A DNA stretch of 64,000 bases from Antarctobacter aquimaris (GTDB lineage Bacteria; Pseudomonadota; Alphaproteobacteria; Rhodobacterales; Rhodobacteraceae), in assembly GCF_900184945.1 (NCBI RefSeq), contig NZ_FXYF01000007.1:62001-126000 (forward strand), read 5' to 3'. This document shows, piece by piece, positions 43,724 to 51,697 of this stretch; position 1 is the stretch's first letter, and each line of letters begins with the position of its first letter. A program made the position numbers and the translations under genes. Under the pieces are notes generated by a model. It did not search any database, was not told the origin of the DNA, and saw nothing but the letters and a program-made list of their open reading frames with translations.

Positions 43724-44553
43724 GCACGGGCCTCGCGGGCGGGCCTTTGGCGGGCTGTGTCCTGCCAGGCGGCGGCCTTGGCAAAGAGTCGGTCGAAGTT
43801 GACCTCGGTCTGCGCGGCGAACTCCTCGAACGCCAGGCCAAAGACCTCGGCGCCCTTGCGCGCGGTATGCGCGACATAGGCCGGTTCGTTGCGTCGGCCG
43901 CGATGGGGGGGCGGTGCCAGGTAGGGGCTGTCGGTCTCCACCAGGATGCGGTCGACCGGGGCGGCGGCGAAGATGTCGCGCAGCTCCTGCGACTTGGGGA
44001 AGGCGGCGATGCCGGACATCGACAGGTAGAACCCGAGGTCGAGCGCGGCCCGCGCCAACCCTGCCCCGGAGGAAAAGCAGTGCATGACGCAGGTGTATTC
44101 CTTCGCGCGAAAGCCTTCGGTCAGGATGCGGGCCATGTCCTGATCCGCGTCGCGGGCGTGGATGATCAGCGGAAGGCCGGTCTCTTGCGCCGCCTCGATG
44201 TGAAGGCGCAGGCTCCGGCGCTGCACCTCGGCCGAGTCGGCGGTGTAGTGGTAGTCGAGGCCGGTCTCACCGATGCCGACGAACTTGGGGTGCCGCGACA
44301 GCGCGACCAGCTGGTCGACTGTTGCCAGCGGTTCTTCGGCGGCGGACATCGGGTGGGTTCCGGCGGCGTAGAAGACGGGCTCGTGCGCTTCGGCAATGGC
44401 GCGCACCTGCGGTTCGTTGCGCAACCGGGTGCAGATGGTGACCATGCGGCGCACCCCGGCGTCGAGGGCGCGCGTGATCACCTCGGGGCGCTCCTGGTCG
44501 AAGTCGGGAAAATCGAGGTGGCAATGACTGTCGGTAAGGACGGGAACGGTCAT
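43720..44553 (-). CDS. TatD-family metal-dependent hydrolase/deoxyribonuclease
   Basis: 277 residues. TIM-barrel motifs in order: DSHCHLDF (metal-binding), GETGLDYHY, LIIHARDAD, VMHCFSSG and ETDSPYLAPPPHRGRRNEPAYV. TatD-type proteins act as Mg-dependent 3'-5' exonucleases in DNA repair or quality control. ATG at 44553; 78 bp behind the TonB-like gene, same strand. Confidence 0.93.
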   Translation of the reverse strand: MTVPVLTDSHCHLDFPDFDQERPEVITRALDAGVRRMVTICTRLRNEPQVRAIAEAHEPVFYAAGTHPMSAAEEPLATVDQLVALSRHPKFVGIGETGLDYHYTADSAEVQRRSLRLHIEAAQETGLPLIIHARDADQDMARILTEGFRAKEYTCVMHCFSSGAGLARAALDLGFYLSMSGIAAFPKSQELRDIFAAAPVDRILVETDSPYLAPPPHRGRRNEPAYVAHTARKGAEVFGLAFEEFAAQTEVNFDRLFAKAAAWQDTARQRPAREARA

Positions 44554-44631
44554 GACGGCTCCTTGGTTGCCCGAGGTATCTAGGATGGGGCGGTGAGGGT
44601 CAAGCCGGGGGCGGCGGGTGCCGTCCGAGGG

Positions 44632-45798
44632 TCATTGGAGCGCCAGACCCTCAGGGCGGGCCTGCGGGCGCAGGGTGAAGGGATCGGGGCGCTGTGCAGG
44701 CGGGCGCGCGCCCGGGCGCAACGAGGTTGCCACCGCCTGTGCCGTGGGCGGGCCAAGCTCTTCGAGCGGGCGTTCCGGCGGCAGGGCGTCCGGGACGGCA
44801 AGTTCCGGGTCCTGTGTCGCCGGGTCGGCGGCCGGGGGCGCCGGGGCAGGGTCAGGGGGGGCCGGATCGGGCGTGGCGGTGGCCGCGGGCGGGGCCTCGC
44901 TCGGTTCCGACAGTTCCACGGTCGGCGGCGGACCCGGGTCGACAAGCGCGGGCCGGGCGAGGGGGCGCGGCGAGGACGCCACCGCCTGCGCGGTGGGCGG
45001 GCCGAGGTCGCCAGCGGGCGGCGCGCCCTGCGGGTCTGGTGCGACCACCGGGTCCGGCGGCTCGGGTTGCGTGGCCGGGGCGCCGCGCGGCGTGGGCGGC
45101 GGAGGCGGCAGGCTGGCGTCGGCGGTCGGGCGGGCATCCGGCAGTTGCGGCACAGGGGCGGCGGCCTGGTCCGTTGCGAGGCGCGGCGCGGTCGGGGTGG
45201 CGGCTGGCGCGGGGGAAGCCTCGGTCAGCGGCGCGGTCGGGGCCACCGGAGAAGGCCCCGGGCGGGGCGGCGGCGGCGGCGCTGTGCGCAGGTCAAGCGT
45301 CGGCAACGCCCCGGCGGTCAGCGCCGCGAACCGGGGGGCCGCTGTGCGCGGCGCGTCCGGCGCCGCTGTCAGCGCCGCCCGCCCGGCCAGGGCCGCGCCG
45401 GTGGCCGCCGGATCCGGGAGCGCCAGCGGCGCGGGCGCGCTGGCGGTCAACACCGGGCGTCCCGGCGACGCGACTTCGGTCACCGGCAGCGAATGGGCCG
45501 CCTCGGCAGCGCGTGGCAGGCGCGGCACCGGCGTGCGCACGGGGGTAAAGGGCTCGGCTCCCGGGGCGGCCGGGGCCTCGGCGCTTTCCGGGGCAGTCGG
45601 GGCTTCGGGGGTGGCGGTTTCGGGGGCGCTGTCCCAGGCGGCGACCAGCGCGGCCAGTTCCGGCGTGGGCGGGGCAAGCGCGACACCGGGCGGCGCGGCC
45701 TCGTCTCCCGGCAGGGACAACAGCACCAGGGCACCGGCATGCGCGACCAGCGCCAGCAGGAGGCACAGCGCGATCTCCAACGGCCCCGGCCGCCTCAT
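44632..45798 (-). CDS. TonB-like energy-transducer candidate, Pro/Ala-rich, lacking a recognisable TonB C-terminal domain
   Basis: 388 residues. A short basic N-terminus and one hydrophobic helix (about 8-30, LEIALCLLLALVAHAGALVLLSL) precede about 350 residues very rich in Pro, Ala and Thr, which is TonB-like in layout. The normal C-terminal alpha/beta TonB domain is not seen; instead two near-identical LGPPTAQAVA[ST]S repeats (about 265-283 and 348-366) and RPxARP motifs end the protein. Fourth gene of the ExbB-ExbD-ExbD unit, overlapping exbD2 by 4 bases. The role is inferred from context. Confidence 0.65.
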   Translation of the reverse strand: MRRPGPLEIALCLLLALVAHAGALVLLSLPGDEAAPPGVALAPPTPELAALVAAWDSAPETATPEAPTAPESAEAPAAPGAEPFTPVRTPVPRLPRAAEAAHSLPVTEVASPGRPVLTASAPAPLALPDPAATGAALAGRAALTAAPDAPRTAAPRFAALTAGALPTLDLRTAPPPPPRPGPSPVAPTAPLTEASPAPAATPTAPRLATDQAAAPVPQLPDARPTADASLPPPPPTPRGAPATQPEPPDPVVAPDPQGAPPAGDLGPPTAQAVASSPRPLARPALVDPGPPPTVELSEPSEAPPAATATPDPAPPDPAPAPPAADPATQDPELAVPDALPPERPLEELGPPTAQAVATSLRPGARPPAQRPDPFTLRPQARPEGLALQ

Positions 45799-46202
45799 CG
45801 CGCCGGACCTCCGGCGGTGACCACGTCGACCCGCGCCGCCCCGGCCCGCGCCAGCCGTCCCAGCGCCTGCGCCAGGCGGCTGGCCTCGACCGCCACGGCC
45901 ACCTGGAGGCGCACCGGCCCGTTGGCCACCGCGGCGGCCAGGGCGGCGTCCTCGGTGAGGGCCCCGTAGCTGAGCGCGCCCGACGCCGCGAGCACCAGGA
46001 CCCGCGGTGTCGGTGCGGGGGGCGCGTCGGCGCGGGTCAGGGTGCTGCCGGGGCGGGCGTCCGGTTTGCCGAAATCCGCCGCCAGCAGGAAGAAGATCAG
46101 CATCAGGAAAACGACGTTGATCATCGGCACGACCGGCTCTGACCGGGGCTTTGACGGACCGGGCCAGGGACGGTGCGGCATGTGGAGGCGGTTGCGCGCC
46201 AT
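45795..46202 (-). CDS. ExbD/TolR-family protein 2
   Basis: 135 residues. Cytosolic start, one helix (EPVVPMINVVFLMLIFFLLAADF, about 22-45) and a periplasmic domain. The membrane aspartate that carries protons in ExbD is replaced by Asn in PMINVVFLM, compared with PMIDVVFLL in the neighbouring paralogue. So this copy may not be a functional proton carrier alone. It overlaps the TonB-like gene by 4 bases. Confidence 0.85.
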   Translation of the reverse strand: MARNRLHMPHRPWPGPSKPRSEPVVPMINVVFLMLIFFLLAADFGKPDARPGSTLTRADAPPAPTPRVLVLAASGALSYGALTEDAALAAAVANGPVRLQVAVAVEASRLAQALGRLARAGAARVDVVTAGGPAR

Positions 46203-46206
46203 GCCG

Positions 46207-46584
46207 CTACTCCACCACGGCCAGCCGGGTCAGTCCAGCCTTCTCGAGAACGGCCAGCACGGCCAGCAGGCGCCCCACCTCTGTCCCAGGCGCGGGGCGG
46301 ACGATCACCACGTCCTGCGGCGTGGCCATCAGCGGGCCAAGCGCTGCGGGCAGGTCGGCCACCGCCTGGCCGTTCAGCGTGACGCTGTCCGGCAGGACGG
46401 TCACCAGGCGCGGCGGCCCGGTATAGGGCGCGCCGTCCTGCGGGCCGGCCAGCAGCAGCGAAATCCCGTCCTCGCCGCCAAAGCGCGCCACCAGCATGAA
46501 GAAGACCAGCAGCAGAAAGACCACGTCGATCATCGGCGTCAGGCTGGGCCGTCGGCGGCGCGGGGAAAGCGGCATGCGGATCAT
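46207..46584 (-). CDS. ExbD/TolR-family protein 1
   Basis: 125 residues from the ATG at 46584; an ATG at 46575 is also possible. Single transmembrane helix with the proton-carrying Asp in TPMIDVVFLLLVFFMLVARF, then a periplasmic domain ending in LAVLEKAGLTRLAVVE. With ExbB it converts the proton gradient into motion of a TonB partner. Three bases behind exbB and four bases before exbD2. Confidence 0.9.
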   Translation of the reverse strand: MIRMPLSPRRRRPSLTPMIDVVFLLLVFFMLVARFGGEDGISLLLAGPQDGAPYTGPPRLVTVLPDSVTLNGQAVADLPAALGPLMATPQDVVIVRPAPGTEVGRLLAVLAVLEKAGLTRLAVVE

Positions 46585-46587
46585 CGG

Positions 46588-47232
46588 TCAGGCGCTGCCT
46601 TCGTCTTCCTCGTCGTAGGTCCAGGGGGTGGTAAAGACCCGGCTGACAAGATCCTCGAGGTCATGCGCCAGCCGGTCGGACAGCCCGTCGAAGACCGACA
46701 GCGCGACCGAGGCTGGGATCGCCACCGCCATGCCGGCGGCGGTGGTCAGCAGCGCCTCCCAGATGCCGCCGGCCAGGGTGGCGGGGTCAGCCTGCTGGCC
46801 GCTGTCCTGAAGCGACTGGAAGGCGTCGATCATGCCCAGCACCGTGCCCAGCAGGCCCAGCAGCGGGGCGATGGTCACCACCAGCTCCAGCATCCGCAGG
46901 CCGATACGGGTTTCGCTCAGCACCGCGCGGGCCTGGCGGGCGGATTCCTCGCGTGCGTCCTCTTCGGGGATCGACAGGCGCGCCTGCATCGCGGCCTGCA
47001 CCACGCGGGAGCGCGGCGCCGGGTCAAAGGACAGTTGCGACAGAGCCAGCGAGGTCTGCCCCTGTCCCCAGAAACGCAGCGCCGTTTCTGCGCCCTTGCT
47101 CTTCCACGTCCCGAGGCGGACCAGTTGAAGGATCTTCCAGAAGATCAGCGTCAGCGTCAGGATCGACAGGATGAAGATCGCCCAGAGCGCCGGGCCGCCA
47201 CGGTCAAGGAACTCCGCAAGTGTGTTCAGCAT
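46588..47232 (-). CDS. MotA/TolQ/ExbB proton-channel protein
   Basis: 214 residues. First helix about 12-35, then helices near 118-145 and 155-185 with the family signature LLGLLGTVLGMIDAFQSL and GIWEALLTTAAGMAVAIPASVALSVF. It is the pentameric stator of an ExbBD complex. First gene of the four-gene unit; its promoter should lie in the 753-bp gap shared with mraZ. Confidence 0.92.
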   Translation of the reverse strand: MLNTLAEFLDRGGPALWAIFILSILTLTLIFWKILQLVRLGTWKSKGAETALRFWGQGQTSLALSQLSFDPAPRSRVVQAAMQARLSIPEEDAREESARQARAVLSETRIGLRMLELVVTIAPLLGLLGTVLGMIDAFQSLQDSGQQADPATLAGGIWEALLTTAAGMAVAIPASVALSVFDGLSDRLAHDLEDLVSRVFTTPWTYDEEDEGSA

Positions 47233-47541
47233 GGATCCGCTTTCGTGGTGTGCCGCCCTGCGGCTGTGTCAGTGATCTCACGATTTCCGCGGATTTGCAC
47301 CTGTCCGGTGCAGGTCCGGGACGCATCGGCGGGTCCTTGCGGGCGCGCGGCCTGGTGTTGGGGTCGGCCATTCATGGGAAATTATACCACTGGCTTGGGA
47401 GCGCCTGGCGCCTGCTGCGCGAATCTCTGCCGAGTCCGGGTCGACTCTGCGTTTTTCGAGTGATTCGGGGGCGGGATTCGGGCAAAACTGGCGCGTCGAG
47501 GCGGTGATTTGCCTTGGCGTGAGCCTTTTCTGAAGAAATTT

Positions 47542-47556
47542 TGGGATTGGATGGGA
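47542..47556 (+). promoter_or_regulatory. Candidate MraZ-binding repeats (two TGGGA boxes, 10-bp period)
   Basis: TGGGA-TTGGA-TGGGA. MraZ binds TGGGN repeats separated by 5 bases in the promoters of dcw operons, which matches exactly. It lies about 430 bp before the mraZ start, farther than usual, so a long leader or a second promoter is implied. Confidence 0.5.
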
Positions 47557-47892
47557 AAAAATCTGCGACCAAGGGGATCTCTACATCTTGTGTTGTGTTT
47601 TCCATGAGTAACCAAGTTTGCGCAATTTGGTCCCTTGAAGTCAATATTGCCTGATTTTCGATGCGCTGGCCACCGGCTGGATCGGCTCTTTCCCAGAAAA
47701 TAACAGTTGCGTGCCATCATTTCCCATGGCATCCCTAGTTCATCGAAGAGAGCAGCGGCGGGGCGACACAAAGACCCCAACGATAAAAGAACAAAAGAGC
47801 AGGTTCATACAGGCAGCCGCTCTCATCGACACAAGAGGATCCGGCGCGCGGGCGAGCAGACATCCCCCCAGGTGGCGCGCGTTGTCGGAGAC

Positions 47893-47948
47893 ACCCGCTT
47901 TGCGGGTCAAGCGGCGGGTTGATCAATGGCAGCTGATCAACCCGCCGC
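47893..47948 (+). promoter_or_regulatory. Two stem-loops in the mraZ leader
   Basis: ACCCGC/GCGGGT (47893-47907) followed by a perfect 15-bp stem (GCGGCGGGTTGATCA at 47911-47925 with its complement at 47934-47948, 8-base loop). The second hairpin ends 37 bp before the GTG and is followed by ATTTCGTTTC, weakly terminator-like. An attenuator of the dcw operon is possible. Confidence 0.5.
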
Positions 47949-47985
47949 ATTTCGTTTCAAATCGGGGGATTGAGGGGCCGGGGCA

Positions 47986-48498
47986 GTGAGCCGCAGGCTG
48001 AGGTTCAGAGGCGAGCATCGACTGAAGGTCGATGGCAAGGGGCGGATGTCCATTCCCGCCTCGTTTCGCCGTGTCCTCGAAGCCGGCGACCCGGACTGGA
48101 ACCCCGAGTCCAAGGAAAACGCCACCCCCAACTTTGTCATGGTCTACGGCAACGCCAAGTTGCCCTACCTCGAATGCTATACCGTCGAGGAGATGGAGCG
48201 GATCGAGGCCAAGATCGACGCGATGAAGGCCGGTGAGCGCAAGAAACTGATGACGCAGATCTATTCGGCGGGATCGGTGAACGCCTCGGTGGACGACACC
48301 GGGCGGATCGTGATCCCCGCCAAGCTGCGCGAGCGCTACGGCATCGAGACCGAGACCTTTGCCGTGGCCAGCCTGAACAAGTTCCACATCTGGGCCGCCG
48401 AGCGCTACACCCCGACGGATTCGATCAACGACGAAGACCTGTCCGAGGCGTTGCCGGAAGACCCGATGGAGTGGCTCGACGAAATCGAGGATCTCTAG
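47986..48498 (+). CDS. mraZ: Division/cell-wall cluster transcriptional repressor MraZ
   Basis: 170 residues from the GTG at 47986. Two AbrB-like SpoVT repeats, each with the DxxGR motif: KVDGKGRMSIPASFR (about 14-28) and SVDDTGRIVIPAKLRE (about 100-115). An acidic C-terminal tail (EALPEDPMEWLDEIEDL) is seen. MraZ forms a ring and represses its own dcw operon by binding TGGGN repeats. Its stop TAG abuts the rsmH GTG. Confidence 0.95.
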   Translation: MSRRLRFRGEHRLKVDGKGRMSIPASFRRVLEAGDPDWNPESKENATPNFVMVYGNAKLPYLECYTVEEMERIEAKIDAMKAGERKKLMTQIYSAGSVNASVDDTGRIVIPAKLRERYGIETETFAVASLNKFHIWAAERYTPTDSINDEDLSEALPEDPMEWLDEIEDL

Positions 48499-49482
48499 GT
48501 GGCGGGTCCGGCGGTTCAATCCGGCGGTGCGCCCCATGTCCCCGTGCTGCTGCGCCCCCTGCTGGAGGCGGTGGCGCCGGTGACGGGCACCTGGATCGAC
48601 GGCACCCTGGGCGCGGGCGGCTATGCCCGCGGCTTGCTGGAGGCGGGCGCGGACCTCGTGATCGGCATCGACCGCGATCCGCTGGCGCATGACCTCGCGC
48701 GCGACTGGGGCGCCGTCTACGGCGACCGGCTGCGGCTGGTGTTGGCGAATTTCGCGCAGATGGACACAGTGGCCGAGGCGGTGGATGGCGTGGTGCTCGA
48801 TCTCGGCGTGTCGTCGATGCAGCTGGACCGGGCCGAACGCGGCTTTTCCTTCATGCGGGACGGCCCGCTGGACATGCGGATGGGGCAGGACGGCCCCAGC
48901 GCCGCCGATATCGTCAACACCGCGGGCGAGGCCGAGATCGCCGACATCCTGTATCTCTACGGCGAAGAGCGCGCCTCGCGCCGGATCGCCAAGCGGATCG
49001 TCGCGGCGCGCCCCATCACCACCACGTTGCAACTGGCCGAGATCGTCCAGGGCTGCCTGCCGCGCGCCAAGCCGGGGCAGGCGCACCCTGCCACCCGCAG
49101 CTTTCAGGCGCTGCGGATCGCGGTGAACGGCGAATACGACGCGCTGTGGCAGGGGCTGATGGCCGCCGAACGGGCGCTGAAACCGGGCGGGCGGCTGGCG
49201 GTCGTGACCTTCCATTCGGTCGAGGACCGCATGGTGAAACGGTTCTTCCAACTGCACGGCGACAGGAAGACCCACGTCAACCGCTACGGCGACCAGTCGC
49301 TTGAGGCGACCGAACCCTTCGAGGTGCTGACCCGCAAGGCCATCGGCCCGGACGACCGTGAACTGGCCGAAAATCCCCGCGCGCGGTCGGCCAAGCTGCG
49401 GGTCGGGCGGCGCACCGAGGTGCCGGCCCGCGCCATCGCGGCGGCCGAACTGTCGATGCCCGAAATGACAAGGAAAAGATGA
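48499..49482 (+). CDS. rsmH: 16S rRNA (cytosine(1402)-N4)-methyltransferase RsmH
   Basis: 327 residues from the GTG at 48499, directly after the mraZ stop. It has [35 protein letters not shown] (SAM site), [31 protein letters not shown], and [17 protein letters not shown] ... [21 protein letters not shown]. It methylates C1402 of 16S rRNA in the decoding centre. One base separates its stop from the ftsL start. Confidence 0.96.
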   Translation: MAGPAVQSGGAPHVPVLLRPLLEAVAPVTGTWIDGTLGAGGYARGLLEAGADLVIGIDRDPLAHDLARDWGAVYGDRLRLVLANFAQMDTVAEAVDGVVLDLGVSSMQLDRAERGFSFMRDGPLDMRMGQDGPSAADIVNTAGEAEIADILYLYGEERASRRIAKRIVAARPITTTLQLAEIVQGCLPRAKPGQAHPATRSFQALRIAVNGEYDALWQGLMAAERALKPGGRLAVVTFHSVEDRMVKRFFQLHGDRKTHVNRYGDQSLEATEPFEVLTRKAIGPDDRELAENPRARSAKLRVGRRTEVPARAIAAAELSMPEMTRKR

Positions 49483-49483
49483 G

Positions 49484-49834
49484 ATGCGCAGCCTGCTGTT
49501 CCTCCTCTCGGCCCTCGCCGTCATCGGCTCCGGCTACTGGGCCTATTACGAGAATTACCGCACCCAGGACGCGCTGGACGAAGTCGACAGCCTGCGCCGC
49601 GAGATCGGCGCCGCGCGCGAGCGGCTGGCGATCCTGCGCGCCGAATGGGCCTACCTGAACCGCCCCGACCGGCTAAGCGAACTGGCCGAACTGAACTATG
49701 ACCGGCTGGGCCTGTTGCCGCTGCGCCCCGACCAGTTCGGCAGCATCGACCAGGTGTCCTACCCGCCGCCGCCCCCGGCGATGGACCTGAGCGAACCCGT
49801 CGACGTGACCTCAATGGGAGCGACCAACCCGTGA
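49484..49834 (+). CDS. ftsL: Cell division protein FtsL
   Basis: 116 residues. A single membrane anchor at about 4-20 (LLFLLSALAVIGSGYWAYY), then a coiled coil (YRTQDALDEVDSLRREIGAARERLAILRAEWAYLNRPDRLSELAE) and the LGLLPLRPDQFGSIDQV tail typical of alphaproteobacterial FtsL. It bridges FtsQ/B to FtsWI in the divisome. It overlaps ftsI by 4 bases (GTGA). Confidence 0.92.
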   Translation: MRSLLFLLSALAVIGSGYWAYYENYRTQDALDEVDSLRREIGAARERLAILRAEWAYLNRPDRLSELAELNYDRLGLLPLRPDQFGSIDQVSYPPPPPAMDLSEPVDVTSMGATNP

Positions 49835-51624
49835 CCCGCATTCCCCTGCGCCCGCTGGCCCGCATCCTTGAGGCCCGCCGCAACGGCGAAAACCCCGACG
49901 CCATCGAACGCGAGAACCGCCGCCTGCGGCACGAGGAGATGCGCGACCGCATGCGCCTGCGCGCCGAGGGGCGCCTGCTGGTCCTGGCATTGATGTTCTT
50001 TTGCGCCTACGCGGTGATCGGTGCGCGGATGGGGATGCTGTCCGCCTCCGAACCCGAAGAGCCGCGCGCGCAGGCCACCGGCGCCTCGGTCATCACCAGC
50101 CGGGCCGACATCGTCGACCGGCAGGGCCGGGTGCTGGCGACCAACATGTCGACGCACGCGCTGTATGCCCACCCGCGCGACATGGTCAACCCGCTCCGCG
50201 CGGCGCAGGAACTGGCCAGGATTTTCCCGGATTTCGATGCCGACGTCTGGACCGCGCGCTTTACCAACCCGGAAACCAAGTTCCTCTGGATCCGGCAAAA
50301 GCTGAGCCCGGAGCAGATGCAGGCCGTGCATGACATCGGCGAACCCGGGCTGCTGTTCGGCTCGCGCGAGATGCGGCTCTATCCCAATGGCCCGCTGGCG
50401 GCGCATGTGCTGGGCGGCACGCGGTTCGGCAAGCAGGACGTGGCCTTTGCCGAACTGGTGGGCACGGCGGGAATCGAACGGTTCTTCGACACCGAACTCC
50501 AGGATCCGGCGCGCGAAGGTGAACCGCTGACCCTGTCGATCGACCTGTCGGTGCAGGCGGCGACCGAACAGGTGCTGGACGCGGGCATGAAGCTGCTGAA
50601 CGCCAAGGGTGCGGCCAGCGTGCTGATGGACGTGCGCACCGGCGAGATCATCGCCATCGCCTCGCTGCCGGACTTCGACCCCAACAACCGCCCGCCGCCG
50701 CCCACAAAGGGCAACCCCGACGACAGCCCGCTGTTCAACCGCGCGGTGCAGGGCGTGTACGAGCTGGGCTCCACGATGAAGATCTTTCCCGTGGCGCAGG
50801 CCCTGCAACTGGGCCTCGTGAACCCCGAGACAATCATCGACACCTCGCCGCCCTTCGCGGTCGGTGGCCACAAGTTCAGCGAATTCAACAACAAGAACTA
50901 CGGCAAGATCAGCGCCGAACAGGTGATCGTGCGCAGTTCGAACCGGGGCACCGGCAGGATCGCGCTGATGATCGGGGGCCAGCGGCAGCAGGCGTTTCTC
51001 AAGGCGCTCGGCTTTTTCGAGCCGCCGCACGTCGAGCTGGTGGAGGCCAAGACCGGTAAGCCGCTGGTCCAGACCCGCTGGAGCGACCAGACCACGGTCA
51101 CGGTCTCCTTTGGGCACGGCATTTCTGTCTCGCCGCTGCACATGGCGGCGGCCTATGCCATGCTGGCCAATGGCGGCCATACGGTAGAGCCGACTCTGCT
51201 CAAGCGGGACCGCCCGGTGGTGGGCGACAAGTTGCTGAGCGAGGACGTGGCGGCGGCGGCCCGGGTGATGCTGCGCAAGGTGGTCAACGATCCGCACGGC
51301 ACCGCCAGCTTTGCCGATGTGCCGGGCTACCACGTGGCTGGCAAGACCGGCACCTCGGAAAAGCAGAAACCCGGCGGCGGCTACTTCAAGGACAAGAACA
51401 TCAACACCTTCGCCTCGATCTTCCCGGCGGAGAACCCGCGTTACGTGCTGGTGGTCACGCTGGACGAGCCGGTCGAGACGACCGGCAAGGAACCGCGACG
51501 GACCGCCGGCTGGACGGCCGTGCCGGTCGCGGCCGAGATCATCGAGCGCGTAGCGCCGCTTCTGGACTTGCGCCCGGAGTACGATCAGGGGCATTTGGAG
51601 ACGTCGACGACGGCCTCGGACTGA
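49831..51624 (+). CDS. ftsI: Peptidoglycan D,D-transpeptidase FtsI (PBP3)
   Basis: 597 residues from the GTG at 49831. A cytosolic basic N-terminus, one membrane helix (about 48-68), PBP dimerisation/pedestal domain from ASVITSRADIVDRQGRVLATNM, and a transpeptidase domain. The three active-site motifs are STMK (catalytic Ser, about 313), SSN and KTGTS. It crosslinks septal peptidoglycan together with FtsW. A 73-bp gap precedes murE. Confidence 0.96.
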   Translation: MTRIPLRPLARILEARRNGENPDAIERENRRLRHEEMRDRMRLRAEGRLLVLALMFFCAYAVIGARMGMLSASEPEEPRAQATGASVITSRADIVDRQGRVLATNMSTHALYAHPRDMVNPLRAAQELARIFPDFDADVWTARFTNPETKFLWIRQKLSPEQMQAVHDIGEPGLLFGSREMRLYPNGPLAAHVLGGTRFGKQDVAFAELVGTAGIERFFDTELQDPAREGEPLTLSIDLSVQAATEQVLDAGMKLLNAKGAASVLMDVRTGEIIAIASLPDFDPNNRPPPPTKGNPDDSPLFNRAVQGVYELGSTMKIFPVAQALQLGLVNPETIIDTSPPFAVGGHKFSEFNNKNYGKISAEQVIVRSSNRGTGRIALMIGGQRQQAFLKALGFFEPPHVELVEAKTGKPLVQTRWSDQTTVTVSFGHGISVSPLHMAAAYAMLANGGHTVEPTLLKRDRPVVGDKLLSEDVAAAARVMLRKVVNDPHGTASFADVPGYHVAGKTGTSEKQKPGGGYFKDKNINTFASIFPAENPRYVLVVTLDEPVETTGKEPRRTAGWTAVPVAAEIIERVAPLLDLRPEYDQGHLETSTTASD

Positions 51625-51697
51625 GGGGCGTCCGGGGCTGGTCCCGGGCGGGCGCGTCGGCCGGTCGGACAACTGGAGAACCGGGGGCAAACGAGCA

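Larger units (their letters stand above)
47233..47985. other. 753-bp gap between divergent exbB and mraZ
   Basis: More AT-rich than flanking genes. Short frames on both strands lack ribosome sites or domains and are not called. It holds a pair of TGGGA repeats (47542-47556) and two hairpins just before mraZ. I looked for the conserved P4/CR core of RNase P RNA, which is near mraZ in some alphaproteobacteria, and did not find it. Confidence 0.6.

Noticed and set aside
44593-45969. Gly/Arg/Ala-rich plus-strand frames of 458 and 400 codons
   Set aside because: Shadows of the Pro/Ala-rich TonB-like gene; no ribosome site or domain.
47233-47985. RNase P RNA gene (rnpB) upstream of mraZ, as in some alphaproteobacteria
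   Set aside because: The conserved GAGGAAAGTCC-type and ACAGAA core segments could not be found on either strand.
47372-47989. Short frames of 60-130 codons in the exbB-mraZ gap
   Set aside because: No ribosome sites, no domains, and they overlap hairpins and regulatory repeats; treated as non-coding.
48508-48530. GGTTCAATCCGG resembling a tRNA T-arm
   Set aside because: It lies inside the rsmH N-terminal codons and no acceptor, D or anticodon arms can be formed around it.
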